From the IMG/VR virus record IMGVR_UViG_3300045738_002448, positions 1-44,651 of that record: a stretch of 44,651 nucleotides of DNA. One strand, given 5' to 3'. Positions 22,653 through 30,702 of this stretch are shown here, in pieces. The DNA comes from a virus. Numbering within the stretch: position 1 is the first letter of the stretch; each line of letters opens with the position of its first letter. The notes below the pieces were generated by a model. It worked only from the letters and a program-made list of their open reading frames with translations, searched no databases and had not been told where the DNA came from. A program made the translations under genes and the position numbers.

Positions 22653-23105
22653 ATGCCCTCGATTCAAGAACGCATCGTCGCAAAGGCGCAGGCGCTGATT
22701 CTGGCCGCCGGTACGTTGGCGGCAGACCGGGTATATCGGAGTCGCACTGAGGCGATCAAACGGGACATGACGCCGGCGATCGTGCTGCGCCCTGACCTTG
22801 AAACGTGTGAGCGCGAAAGCGCGGTCGTGGATCGCAACCAGTTCGAGCTGACGGTGGAAATCATCGCCCGGGAGGACACGATCACAGGTGCTGCCTGGGA
22901 TCAGGTGGCTGACTTGGTCAAGGTGGCCGTGCATGCGGTCCTGATGGCAGAGGACGCCTTTGAAGAAGCGGATCGGGTGCAGCGCTTCTATATCGACTGG
23001 ATCGAGGACGAAGGCGACAACACTGCCGGCAACTGCATGGTGCGTTACCGATTCACCTACCTGTGCAACACCGGCGACCTGACGGCCGGACCTAACTTTT
23101 ACTGA
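22653..23105 (+). CDS. Tail terminator-like protein
   Basis: A 150-residue protein. An N-terminal helical part (PSIQERIVAKAQALILAAG) is followed by beta segments (FELTVEIIARED, YRFTYLCNTGDL). The fold pattern and the position between joining protein and tail tube fit lambda U-like or gpZ-like tail terminators, which cap the tail tube where it meets the head. No catalytic motif is seen. The assignment rests mostly on gene order. Confidence 0.6.
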   Translation: MPSIQERIVAKAQALILAAGTLAADRVYRSRTEAIKRDMTPAIVLRPDLETCERESAVVDRNQFELTVEIIAREDTITGAAWDQVADLVKVAVHAVLMAEDAFEEADRVQRFYIDWIEDEGDNTAGNCMVRYRFTYLCNTGDLTAGPNFY

Positions 23106-23115
23106 GGAACACATT

Positions 23116-23871
23116 ATGCAAATCGCATTCGGCAGCGGGTTGTTTTACGCCACTCCGCTGATGGACGCCTATGGCAACGCCATTTCCGCGCCGACCCCCA
23201 TCCTGCTGGGCATCATGCAAGAAGCATCGGTGGACCTGTCGTTTGATTCCAAGGAACTGTTCGGCAGCGAGCAGTTTGCGGTCGACGCGGCGCGGGGCCA
23301 GGGCAAGCTGACTGGCAAGGCCAAGTCCGCACAGATCAGCCTGCTGCAGTGGAATCAGCTGGTATTCGGGCAGACCCTGACCAGCGGCCAGGTGTTAGTT
23401 CATCACTCCAAGGAGCCCACAGTGGTGCCGGGAGGGGGCACGATCACCGTGGAGCCTCCAGCGGGCGGGACGCTCTCTGGTGATCTTGGGGTACGGGGCG
23501 CCGGTGCGATCCCTTACGTAAGGGTACTGAGCGCGCCGACAGTTGGGCAGTACACCTTTGATGCCGCCACGCGGGAGTATGCATTTGCCGCTGCAGACGT
23601 GGCCAAGTCGGTGTTCATTGATTACCGCTACACCGTTACGACGGGTAAAAGCCTGTCGGTGAAAAACCTGCCCATGGGTGACATGCCTGTATTCCAGGGC
23701 GAGCTGGTCCTGAAATACAAGGGCAAGACTGTGTACGTGCGCGTGCCGAACTTTGTCAGCAACAAGCTGGGGATCGCCACCAAACAGGACGACTACACCA
23801 TCCCGGACTTTGAATTCACCGGCTACGCGGATGAGTTCGGCGAGGTGTGCTATTGGAGTGCCAACGAATGA
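23116..23871 (+). CDS. Major tail tube protein
   Basis: A 251-residue, beta-rich protein with repeating Gly/Thr/Val segments (GGTITVEPPAGGTLSGDLG, VRVPNFVSNKLGIATKQ). Location directly before the tail chaperone pair and the size match the lambda V-type major tail tube subunit. Hexamers of this protein stack along the tape measure. The GAGG site is near the ATG. The stop overlaps the chaperone ATG (ATGA). Confidence 0.75.
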   Translation: MQIAFGSGLFYATPLMDAYGNAISAPTPILLGIMQEASVDLSFDSKELFGSEQFAVDAARGQGKLTGKAKSAQISLLQWNQLVFGQTLTSGQVLVHHSKEPTVVPGGGTITVEPPAGGTLSGDLGVRGAGAIPYVRVLSAPTVGQYTFDAATREYAFAAADVAKSVFIDYRYTVTTGKSLSVKNLPMGDMPVFQGELVLKYKGKTVYVRVPNFVSNKLGIATKQDDYTIPDFEFTGYADEFGEVCYWSANE

Positions 23872-24215
23872 CGGTCGTGAATGTCCCCGGCGTTTCGTTC
23901 CCGTTTCCAGGGAAAACGCTAGTCATCCCACCCCTGGCGCTGGGGGATCTGGAGCAACTGCTGGAGCGGATCAACGCGGTGATGGCCGGCAACATGGACC
24001 GGGACAGTATCGCGACGGTGATCGATGCCACCCATGCAGCACTGCGTCGGAACTATCCCGACATCGAGCGTGCAGAAGTGGCAGCGCTGCTGGACCTTCG
24101 CAATATGCGGGAGGCGTTGGATGCCGTCATGAGCGCCTCTGGCCTTGAAGTCACGGAGCCGGCACCGGGGGAAGGCCAGGCCCCTTCGACTGGGGCCAAC
24201 TCTACGCTCACCTGA
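23868..24215 (+). CDS. Tail assembly chaperone gpG-like
   Basis: A 115-residue protein, starting at the ATG that overlaps the tail-tube stop. It reads MTVVNVPGVSFPFPGK and then LLERINAVMAG and other helical segments, with a Pro/Gly-rich end. In lambda the same place holds gpG, a chaperone that wraps the tape measure during tail assembly. The frame ends at 24215. An open -1 frame across the end leads into a second domain (see the gpT-like entry). Confidence 0.8.
   Translation: MTVVNVPGVSFPFPGKTLVIPPLALGDLEQLLERINAVMAGNMDRDSIATVIDATHAALRRNYPDIERAEVAALLDLRNMREALDAVMSASGLEVTEPAPGEGQAPSTGANSTLT
24167..24173 (+). promoter_or_regulatory. Probable -1 ribosomal frameshift site
   Basis: Heptamer G-GGG-GAA in the gpG frame (codons CCG GGG GAA) near the end of gpG. 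A slip by one base on GGG keeps perfect pairing in the P site. From there the -1 frame is open to 24472. It fits the conserved G/GT frameshift of long-tailed phages. A second possible slip point (C-CCT-TCG) lies at 24182-24188. The sequence does not settle which is used. Confidence 0.55.
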
Positions 24216-24472
24216 TCGCCAGTACCGGGCAAAGCCCGGTCACGCTCCGGCGTGACTGGGACATGATCATGGTGGGCCATATGACGAACTACTGGCGCAA
24301 TCATCCGCCGGTCCATGTCCTTGTAGCTGGCTACATGAATTTCAAACCAGCCGAGGAAGTCACGTGCACAAATGACCTTTATAGCAATTTGGCTGCAATA
24401 GCTGCGGACGTGCGAGATGAATTGCCAGAGCATTTAAGAAATGCACTGGATACTTTCTCCTTAGCTCAGTAG
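24171..24472 (+). CDS. gpT-like extension made by -1 frameshift
   Basis: The -1 frame relative to gpG has no stop from before 24171 to 24472. It encodes FDWGQLYAHLIASTG, DWDMIMVGHMTNYWRNHPPVHVL and an acidic end. This matches the T part of phage tail chaperones, which bind tail tube subunits. An isolated ATG at 24263 exists but no ribosome site supports it, and the conserved pattern begins upstream. I therefore read it as the second half of a G-T fusion from 23868. The end converges with the acyltransferase gene after 17 bp. Confidence 0.72.
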
Positions 24473-24489
24473 TTATGGCTCTACCTTGT

Positions 24490-25590
24490 TTAAATTGGTT
24501 GTATTTTTTTCGATTCTTGTACTACTTGTTTTGATGATGGATAGATTCTCGCAATAATACCGTTTATCCATGATTGCATTCGGACTTCGAGTAGCCATCC
24601 CAAGAGCAGTGCGCTAGGTAGAGCTAAAAGAAAAGAGATGAATGGCGAACTATTGCCGATCATTTTCTGTGCGATGTTAAGCAATGGTTGGTGTGTGAGA
24701 TATATCGCGTAAGATATGGGGGCCAATATAATAAAGGGGCGCATAAGCCAACTGGGAATCTGTAGCTTTCTCTGTGAAATGGTTATCCCGAGGACTACGA
24801 ATATTAGAGCTGCTAAATGATGGCGGAACTGCAAAATCGGATCTGTACCTAATTGCATTTCAATGTGTTTAGCTAGCTGTATCACTACCGGCAAGGACCA
24901 GAGCCCAGTCATTAGCGCAAGTCCTAATAGCATGGGTCGTTGTTTTTTAAAGCTAAGTGCGCCAACCTTAATATATTCTTTGGCTAGCTCTACCCCGGCC
25001 CACCAGATGAAGAAATAGCCTAAATATAGGCATAATTGATTTGGCATATACTGGTATCCGAGAAAGCCAGACACGGATAAAATTAATGCATAGATAAAGT
25101 ATTTATTTTTAGCGAAGCGCCCATATAGACCCAAAGGGATGAAGATGACATAGAACCACCATTCGTAAGATAGGGACCATAGAGGTGAGTTTCCATAGTA
25201 GGTGTCAAACCACACACCCCTTTTCAAAGCTGACACGTCTTGCAGCATAAAAATATTTCCGGTCAAGCTGCCCCATTCCAATTCTAGCCATGTCTCTGCA
25301 ACTAGAGATTGAGATAGGTAGGCTAGAACCAGCGCAATAAGGAAAATTGGATATATTCTTTTGGCACGATGAATTAAGTATTCTGGCCAGTGCATTTGAT
25401 GGCGGCTTGCGGAATAGCAGATGACAAAGCCTGAGAGGATAAAGAATATAATTACTGCCTCTTGCCCGAAGTAAAGTAGCATGCCAAGTCCTTGGTTTGG
25501 CATTAAGTGGGCGTGATGGAGAAAGACGTATAGCGCGGCTGCTCCTCTGAGTGCTTCAAGTGCGGCAAGTTTCCCGGAGTATTTTGACAC
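24490..25590 (-). CDS. Acyltransferase 3 family, OafA-like, cargo gene
   Basis: A 366-residue integral membrane acyltransferase of the OafA/YrhL kind. An early LRGAAALYVFLHH segment holds the conserved Arg and His pair, and there are about nine to ten hydrophobic helices. Later parts include YEWWFYVIFIPLG and ISYAIYLTHQPLL. Such enzymes transfer acetyl groups to O-antigen or other surface sugars. In phages this can block further infection by changing the receptor. It starts with GTG at 25590 after GAGAGG, and is much AT-richer than its neighbours. It lies antisense in the tail operon, the usual sign of a moron gained by transfer. Confidence 0.88.
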   Translation of the reverse strand: MSKYSGKLAALEALRGAAALYVFLHHAHLMPNQGLGMLLYFGQEAVIIFFILSGFVICYSASRHQMHWPEYLIHRAKRIYPIFLIALVLAYLSQSLVAETWLELEWGSLTGNIFMLQDVSALKRGVWFDTYYGNSPLWSLSYEWWFYVIFIPLGLYGRFAKNKYFIYALILSVSGFLGYQYMPNQLCLYLGYFFIWWAGVELAKEYIKVGALSFKKQRPMLLGLALMTGLWSLPVVIQLAKHIEMQLGTDPILQFRHHLAALIFVVLGITISQRKLQIPSWLMRPFIILAPISYAIYLTHQPLLNIAQKMIGNSSPFISFLLALPSALLLGWLLEVRMQSWINGIIARIYPSSKQVVQESKKIQPI

Positions 25591-25959
25591 GGGCTATCCT
25601 CTCAAGCTGAAGTGTAAATTCTTGTCAAATGTTACACCTATGAGAGTCTTGGGAGACTAATGGTTATAATTTGTCAGGGTGGAGTATTTTTAAACTGTGG
25701 TTAGCTCGGTTTTAAGATTTTTACATGGTTTTTTTCGTCTTTGCTAACGATTAAAGTCAGAAATTATATTTGGTTCAAGCAATATTTTCGTAAGTCTTAG
25801 GCTCTGTATTGACGTTCCCGAGCGCTTTGTAGGTTTTTCGGATGAGCCATTTTAGGACTTTCTTGCTTAGAAGATTTCAATCTTTCTCTTTTCTCTATTA
25901 GTGGGATTAATAGAGTCTTCGTGTTGGCGCGTTATATCCCTGTATGTTGAGGTTAAAAT
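25591..25959. other. AT-rich spacer carrying the acyltransferase control region
   Basis: A 369-bp AT-rich gap between the acyltransferase start and the tape measure gene. It lacks a supported gene. It must contain the acyltransferase promoter on the minus strand. TTGACA lies in this strand near 25624-25629, but its -10 partner is not convincing. A GAGG site before 25960 serves the tape measure gene. A TTTTTTTCGTC stretch at 25730-25740 resembles the tail of other terminators here. Confidence 0.5.
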
Positions 25960-28731
25960 ATGGATAGGAATATCGCTTACCAGTTCACGGCAGGCACTCA
26001 GGGTTTCGACCGTGCCGTTGAAAGCATTGAGCGCAATATGCGTGACGCCCGGACGACATTTAGTCGGGAGCTGCGGGCAATCAACACCGAGATGGTCGGC
26101 AGTCAAACCCGTCTCGCTCGATTCGGTCCAGCAGTGAATGAGGCGTTCTCCGGCGTCAGCACCATCATGCGCTCGGGCCTCGGTGGCGTGGCGGCTGGCA
26201 TTGCGGGTGTGTTTGGTCTGGGTGCTTTTAAGCTTGGCCAGATCGTTAGCGATAGCAAGGAAGCGGCGATCCAACAGGAGTCTGCCTATCGTGGCCTGGA
26301 AGCTGTGGCCAATCATGCCGGCGTCGGTATTGGCCGGGCCATGGATGAGGCCAATAAGCTCGCCTCCGACGGTTTGCTCAGCGTCGGTGACGCGGCCAAA
26401 GCCCTGCAAAACCTGCTCAGCCGTGGCTACAACGTCGACCAGGCGGTGGCTGTGATCAACCGCCTTAAAGACGCTGCAGCGTTCAACCGGCAAGCCAATC
26501 TCAGCATGTCGGAAGCTGTGGTGTCGGCCACCGAGGGCTTGAAAAACGAAAACTCAGTGCTGGTGGATAACGCCGGTGTCACGAAAAACGTCGCCAAGAT
26601 GTGGGACGAATATGCCAAGAGCATAGGCACCAGTCGCGAAAAGTTGTCGGACTCGCAAAAGATCACGGCCGAATACAACGGCATCATGAAAGAGACCGAG
26701 GCCCAGGTCGGTAATGCTGCCAAGGCGGCAGATGGGTTGACCGGCAGCCAGGCCGAACTCGACTCCAAAAGCAACCAACTGCAAGTCACCATCGGCACCA
26801 TTCTTGAGCCGGTCTTCATCAGTCTGAACAAGCGGCTGTCGGAGACTGCCAGTTGGTTCAACAACCTGCTGAAAGGCATGACCGGAGTAGGCCTTACCGT
26901 TGATGAGGTGGCGGCTAATGTCGCGCGCTACGAAGCGATGTTAGGGACCGTCATTGCCGGCCCGCGCGGTGGGGGTGGGAAGGCTCAATTGGAGGCGTCG
27001 CTGGTAGAGGAGCGCCTGTTGCTGGAAAACATGCAGTTGGTGTCCAGCAAGCTGGAAGAAGTCGACGCGGGTATGCGCTCTCGCTCCGCTCGTATCGAAG
27101 AGCAGCGACGCAAAGTGGCGGAGATGGCCGCGACCGGCAATACGGCCCTGACCAAAGCACCACAGCAGGGCAGGACAAGCCCGACCGCTTACGGCGTTGA
27201 AGTCGCCCAGTTGACCAAGCTGGAGCAGGCTTACGCGGCAGCTGTCGAGCATCGGAAAAAAGTCGTTGAATCCACAACTCCCTCTAAAAAAGCGGATGAC
27301 CCGGTAAGTGCGCCGACGAAGACCAAGTCACGGGTCAGTGAGTGGGCCGAAGCACTGGACGCGCAAAAGGTCGCTCACGCCCAGCAGCAGGCAGAGCAGG
27401 GCACCTTTCTGCAGTTCTCCGAGCAGCAGGAAATGCAGTACTGGCAGGGCATTCTCAAACGCACGGATTTGAGCGCGGCAGAGCGGCTGAGCGTTCAGCG
27501 TAATTACCTGGCGTCATTGAATGCGTTGCGCCGGCAGGACGAAGGCCAAGCATTTGCCGATCTACAGGCCCAGGCACAGCAATACCGCAACAATATGGAC
27601 GCGCGCCTGCAGATCGCTCAGCAGACCCTTGAGCGCAGCCGGCAACTCTATGGTCAGGACAGCCAGGAATACCGCAAGGCTGCGGCAGAGGTGGTCGCTG
27701 TCGAGCGCGAAAAGCAGCAGCAAATCACCAACATGAAACAGCAGCAGTTGGCCGCCGATCAGCAGGCGCGTCTCACCGATGTCGCGCATGCCGAGCAGAT
27801 GGCCCAGCTGGATCTGCAGGCCAATCTGATCACTCAAGGCCAACTGCTACAGGCCCAGGCCGAGTTCGAAAAGCAACGGTATGCGATCGAAGCCCAGGCA
27901 TTGGCCGAGCGTAAAGCGCTGCTGGAGCAGGATCCTGACCGCAACTCGGTCGCTCTGCAGCAGGTCCAGCAGCAGATCCTGGCGCTGGAACAAAGGCACC
28001 GCAACAGCATGGCGGTGATTGGCAGGCAGCAAACCTTTGAGTCGCAAAGTAACTGGACGGGCATGGTCGACAGTCTGCGGACCAGTTGGTCGAGCGGGCT
28101 GAGCGGGATCTTGAGTGGCACCATGAGCACCCAGGGCCTGCTTCGTGGGATCTTCACCAGCGTCGGCACCGCATTCGTTGAGAACATGGTCACCAAGCCG
28201 CTGATGGCCTGGATCTTCGGTGAGACGGCTAAAACCGGTGCGACGGTAGTCGGTGTCGGCGTTCGAACAGCAGCAGAGGCAGGCGGTGCAGCCATGTCCG
28301 TAGCGATCTGGGGTGCTGCCACGATCAAGAACATCATTGCCAGTGCATGGCAGGCCATGGCTGGTGCTTTTGCAGCAATGTCGGCCATTCCGATCATTGG
28401 GCCGATCTTGGGCGCGGCGGCTGCGGTTGCCGCCGGTGCTTTCGTGTTTGGTCTGGTGAAAAACGTCGCCTCGGCCGAGGGCGGCTACGACATTCCTGCC
28501 GGTACCAACCCCATGACTCAGTTGCATGAGCAGGAGATGGTGCTGCCCAAACAATATGCCAATGTCATTCGCCAAGCCGCGAGTGGGGAAGGGCAACTGG
28601 GGGGCGCTGGCAACAGCTATCACTACCACGACAGCAGTGGTCGGATGTCACCCGCTGATATTCGGCGTGGTGCGCGGGTGTTGGCAGAAGAAATGCAAAA
28701 AATGCGGCGCAACGGCGCCATCAAAACTTAG
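25960..28731 (+). CDS. Tail tape measure protein
   Basis: A 923-residue protein that sets tail length and travels out with the DNA. It starts MDRNIAYQFTAGTQGFDRAV. It has a long Ala/Gln-rich coiled-coil region (residues about 480-700; QQQAEQ, LQAQAQQYRNN, KQQQLAADQQARL) and Gly/Ala-rich hydrophobic stretches near residues 760-840 that could cross a membrane. The C-terminus shows SAEGGYDIPAG and LHEQEMVLPKQYANVIRQ, a pattern common to tape measures of this family. Length would give a tail of about 130-140 nm by the usual 1.5 A per residue. Confidence 0.9.
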   Translation: MDRNIAYQFTAGTQGFDRAVESIERNMRDARTTFSRELRAINTEMVGSQTRLARFGPAVNEAFSGVSTIMRSGLGGVAAGIAGVFGLGAFKLGQIVSDSKEAAIQQESAYRGLEAVANHAGVGIGRAMDEANKLASDGLLSVGDAAKALQNLLSRGYNVDQAVAVINRLKDAAAFNRQANLSMSEAVVSATEGLKNENSVLVDNAGVTKNVAKMWDEYAKSIGTSREKLSDSQKITAEYNGIMKETEAQVGNAAKAADGLTGSQAELDSKSNQLQVTIGTILEPVFISLNKRLSETASWFNNLLKGMTGVGLTVDEVAANVARYEAMLGTVIAGPRGGGGKAQLEASLVEERLLLENMQLVSSKLEEVDAGMRSRSARIEEQRRKVAEMAATGNTALTKAPQQGRTSPTAYGVEVAQLTKLEQAYAAAVEHRKKVVESTTPSKKADDPVSAPTKTKSRVSEWAEALDAQKVAHAQQQAEQGTFLQFSEQQEMQYWQGILKRTDLSAAERLSVQRNYLASLNALRRQDEGQAFADLQAQAQQYRNNMDARLQIAQQTLERSRQLYGQDSQEYRKAAAEVVAVEREKQQQITNMKQQQLAADQQARLTDVAHAEQMAQLDLQANLITQGQLLQAQAEFEKQRYAIEAQALAERKALLEQDPDRNSVALQQVQQQILALEQRHRNSMAVIGRQQTFESQSNWTGMVDSLRTSWSSGLSGILSGTMSTQGLLRGIFTSVGTAFVENMVTKPLMAWIFGETAKTGATVVGVGVRTAAEAGGAAMSVAIWGAATIKNIIASAWQAMAGAFAAMSAIPIIGPILGAAAAVAAGAFVFGLVKNVASAEGGYDIPAGTNPMTQLHEQEMVLPKQYANVIRQAASGEGQLGGAGNSYHYHDSSGRMSPADIRRGARVLAEEMQKMRRNGAIKT

Positions 28732-28739
28732 GGGGCGAG

Positions 28740-29390
28740 ATGTCGTTAGGACCTTTTTGGCCGGCGCGTTGGGTCGCCAGTTATCCCGACGTTGGCGTGG
28801 TGGCCGAAGGTGTTCTGCCACGCCTGCCCGGGCAAACGTTGCTTTCAAAAAAGGCGCCAGAGTGGAGTACTGGTGTGCAGAAAGCCGTCAGTGGTCGCCG
28901 CCGGACAACGGCGTACTACCCGGCGCCGCTGTGGTCTTTCCAGCTGAGTTACAACGCCGTGCGTAAGCGTCCCGGGTTGGATGAATGGTCGATGCTGATT
29001 GAGTTCTTTAATCAGCGTAAAGGGCAATTCGGCGAGTTCCTATTCTTTGATCGTAGCGATCATTTGGTAACGCTTCAGCGCTTTGGCACTGGTGATGGCA
29101 CTACGCGAACTTTCCAGCTGTCCAGGGAAATCGGTCACTGGGTAGAACCGGTCTATGGCGTCGTCAATGTGGATGTGGTGACTGTAAGTGGTGCTCCCAC
29201 TTTAGCCTTCACTGTGGATGAGCTGGGGCGCATCACCTTTACGGTGGCCCCGCCGATGAACGCGGCGTTGGTGTGGAGCGGGGCGTTCTATTTTCGCTGT
29301 GCTTTCGAGGCGGACTCGCTCGACGGAGCTCAGCCTTATCGCGCGATCTGGGAACTCAAAAACATCGCGTTCACGAGTATCAAACCATGA
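28740..29390 (+). CDS. Distal tail protein, DUF2460 family
   Basis: A 216-residue protein of the DUF2460 type (TIGR02217). WPARWVASYPDV is near the start, LSYNAVRKRPGLDEWSMLIEFF in the middle and GEFLFFDRSDH later. These proteins lie directly after the tape measure and are thought to form the tail tip hub. The gene overlaps the next by 4 bp. Confidence 0.82.
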   Translation: MSLGPFWPARWVASYPDVGVVAEGVLPRLPGQTLLSKKAPEWSTGVQKAVSGRRRTTAYYPAPLWSFQLSYNAVRKRPGLDEWSMLIEFFNQRKGQFGEFLFFDRSDHLVTLQRFGTGDGTTRTFQLSREIGHWVEPVYGVVNVDVVTVSGAPTLAFTVDELGRITFTVAPPMNAALVWSGAFYFRCAFEADSLDGAQPYRAIWELKNIAFTSIKP

Positions 29391-30247
29391 TCGATGCCAC
29401 ACCTGAATTGAAAGCCTTTCTGGCCACGGCGCGCAGTTTCGTCATGGCGGATCTGTACACGATTGCCCTGGCCAGCGGCCAGGTGCTGCGTTACACCGAT
29501 GCGGGTTTGCAGGTCTTCTATGCGGGACAGAACTATTCGGCCAGCGGGCCTTTGATCAAGCGGACCGGCGTGCGTGCGGTGCGCGGGATTGAGGTCGACA
29601 CGTTGAACGTGACCTTTACCGCCGGCATGGACGACACCGTGTTCGGCGAGCCCTTGCTGCCATTCATTGCCGGCGGCGGTTTTGACGGGGCCACCCTGAA
29701 CCTTGTCCGAGCGTTTATGGCCGATTGGCGCTCGCCGGTCGTGGGTACGGTCACACGCTTCATCGGTAGGGTTGCGGAGGTGGATCCTGCTGATCGCGAG
29801 CAGGCGACGGTGACAGTCAAGTCTCCGATCGAGCTGCTGGATACCAAGGTGCCCCGGGGCGTCTATCAGCCCTCGTGCCTGCGCACGGTGTACAGCGCCG
29901 ATTGCGGGGTGAATCGCGCCCTGTTTGAAACCGTGGGTGTGGTCCAGGGCGGCAGCACGGCCCTGCGCGTGAACTCCAATGTGCCTGCCGGCCAGGGCTG
30001 GTTCGACCAAGGCGTCATCCGCTTCGTTAACGGCGCCAATGCAGGGGTATCCCGCACGGTACGCAGGTTTACGGCAGATGGTGCCGTGACGATGATCCTG
30101 GGATTGCCAGGCGTACCAGTAGCGGGTGATCAGTTTCTGATTTACCCGGGTTGCCCACGGACGCTGGATGCCTGCACCAACAAATTCGGCAACCGAGCGC
30201 GGTACCGGGGCATGCCGTTCATTCCCGTCGCGGAGACATCGGTATGA
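29387..30247 (+). CDS. Tail tip protein, DUF2163 family
   Basis: A 286-residue protein of the DUF2163/BR0599 type (TIGR02218). It begins MIDATPELKAFLATARSF, and later has LRTVYSADCGVNRALFE and the C-terminal CPRTLDACTNKFGNRARYRG with cysteines conserved in the family. It follows DUF2460 and precedes the NlpC/P60 gene, the standard tail-tip order. The ATG at 29387 overlaps the upstream stop. The C-terminal Cys residues could bind an iron-sulfur cluster as in some tail tip hub proteins, but this is inference. Confidence 0.85.
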   Translation: MIDATPELKAFLATARSFVMADLYTIALASGQVLRYTDAGLQVFYAGQNYSASGPLIKRTGVRAVRGIEVDTLNVTFTAGMDDTVFGEPLLPFIAGGGFDGATLNLVRAFMADWRSPVVGTVTRFIGRVAEVDPADREQATVTVKSPIELLDTKVPRGVYQPSCLRTVYSADCGVNRALFETVGVVQGGSTALRVNSNVPAGQGWFDQGVIRFVNGANAGVSRTVRRFTADGAVTMILGLPGVPVAGDQFLIYPGCPRTLDACTNKFGNRARYRGMPFIPVAETSV

Positions 30248-30702
30248 GCCCATGTGAAGTACTGCAGCGTGATGCTGTGATCGCGCAGGCCGAGCGTTGG
30301 TTGCGCACGCCGTACCAGCACCGACAGCACTTGCTCGGCGTTGGCGTCGATTGCGCGTGGTTGCTGATCGAGGTGTATCACGCCGCCGGGTTGATTCCCT
30401 TGATCGATCCCGGGGCGTATGCCCAGGACTGGCACCTGCATCGCAGTGAGGAGCGTTATCTGGGCTGGCTGGAGCTTTACGGCCAACAGATCGATGTCCC
30501 GCAGCGTGGCGATGTCGCGGTCTGGAAATTCGGCCGTACCTTCAGTCATGGCGCAGTGGTGGTCGATGAGCACCGCGTCATTCACGCCTATCGGGACATC
30601 GGCGTCGAGTTTGCAGACATGCGCGAGGAGCGGCTCTCCAGCCACACCGTGCGTTATTACACACTTAACCGATATGGAGTCAGCGATGGGGGGCAGCAGT
30701 AG
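30244..30702 (+). CDS. NlpC/P60 tail-associated peptidase
   Basis: A 152-residue cysteine peptidase. The catalytic Cys37 lies in GVDCAWLLIEVY and His102 in FSHGAVVV. NlpC/P60 proteins cut peptide links in peptidoglycan. At the tail tip they open the wall during infection or assist assembly, like lambda K. It starts ATGA-overlapped with the DUF2163 gene. Length is normal for the phage form. Confidence 0.85.
   Translation: MSPCEVLQRDAVIAQAERWLRTPYQHRQHLLGVGVDCAWLLIEVYHAAGLIPLIDPGAYAQDWHLHRSEERYLGWLELYGQQIDVPQRGDVAVWKFGRTFSHGAVVVDEHRVIHAYRDIGVEFADMREERLSSHTVRYYTLNRYGVSDGGQQ

Noticed and set aside
24263-24472. Stand-alone 69-residue gene after gpG
   Set aside because: No ribosome site at its ATG, and the conserved pattern continues upstream in the same frame, so it is the gpT part of a frameshift product.
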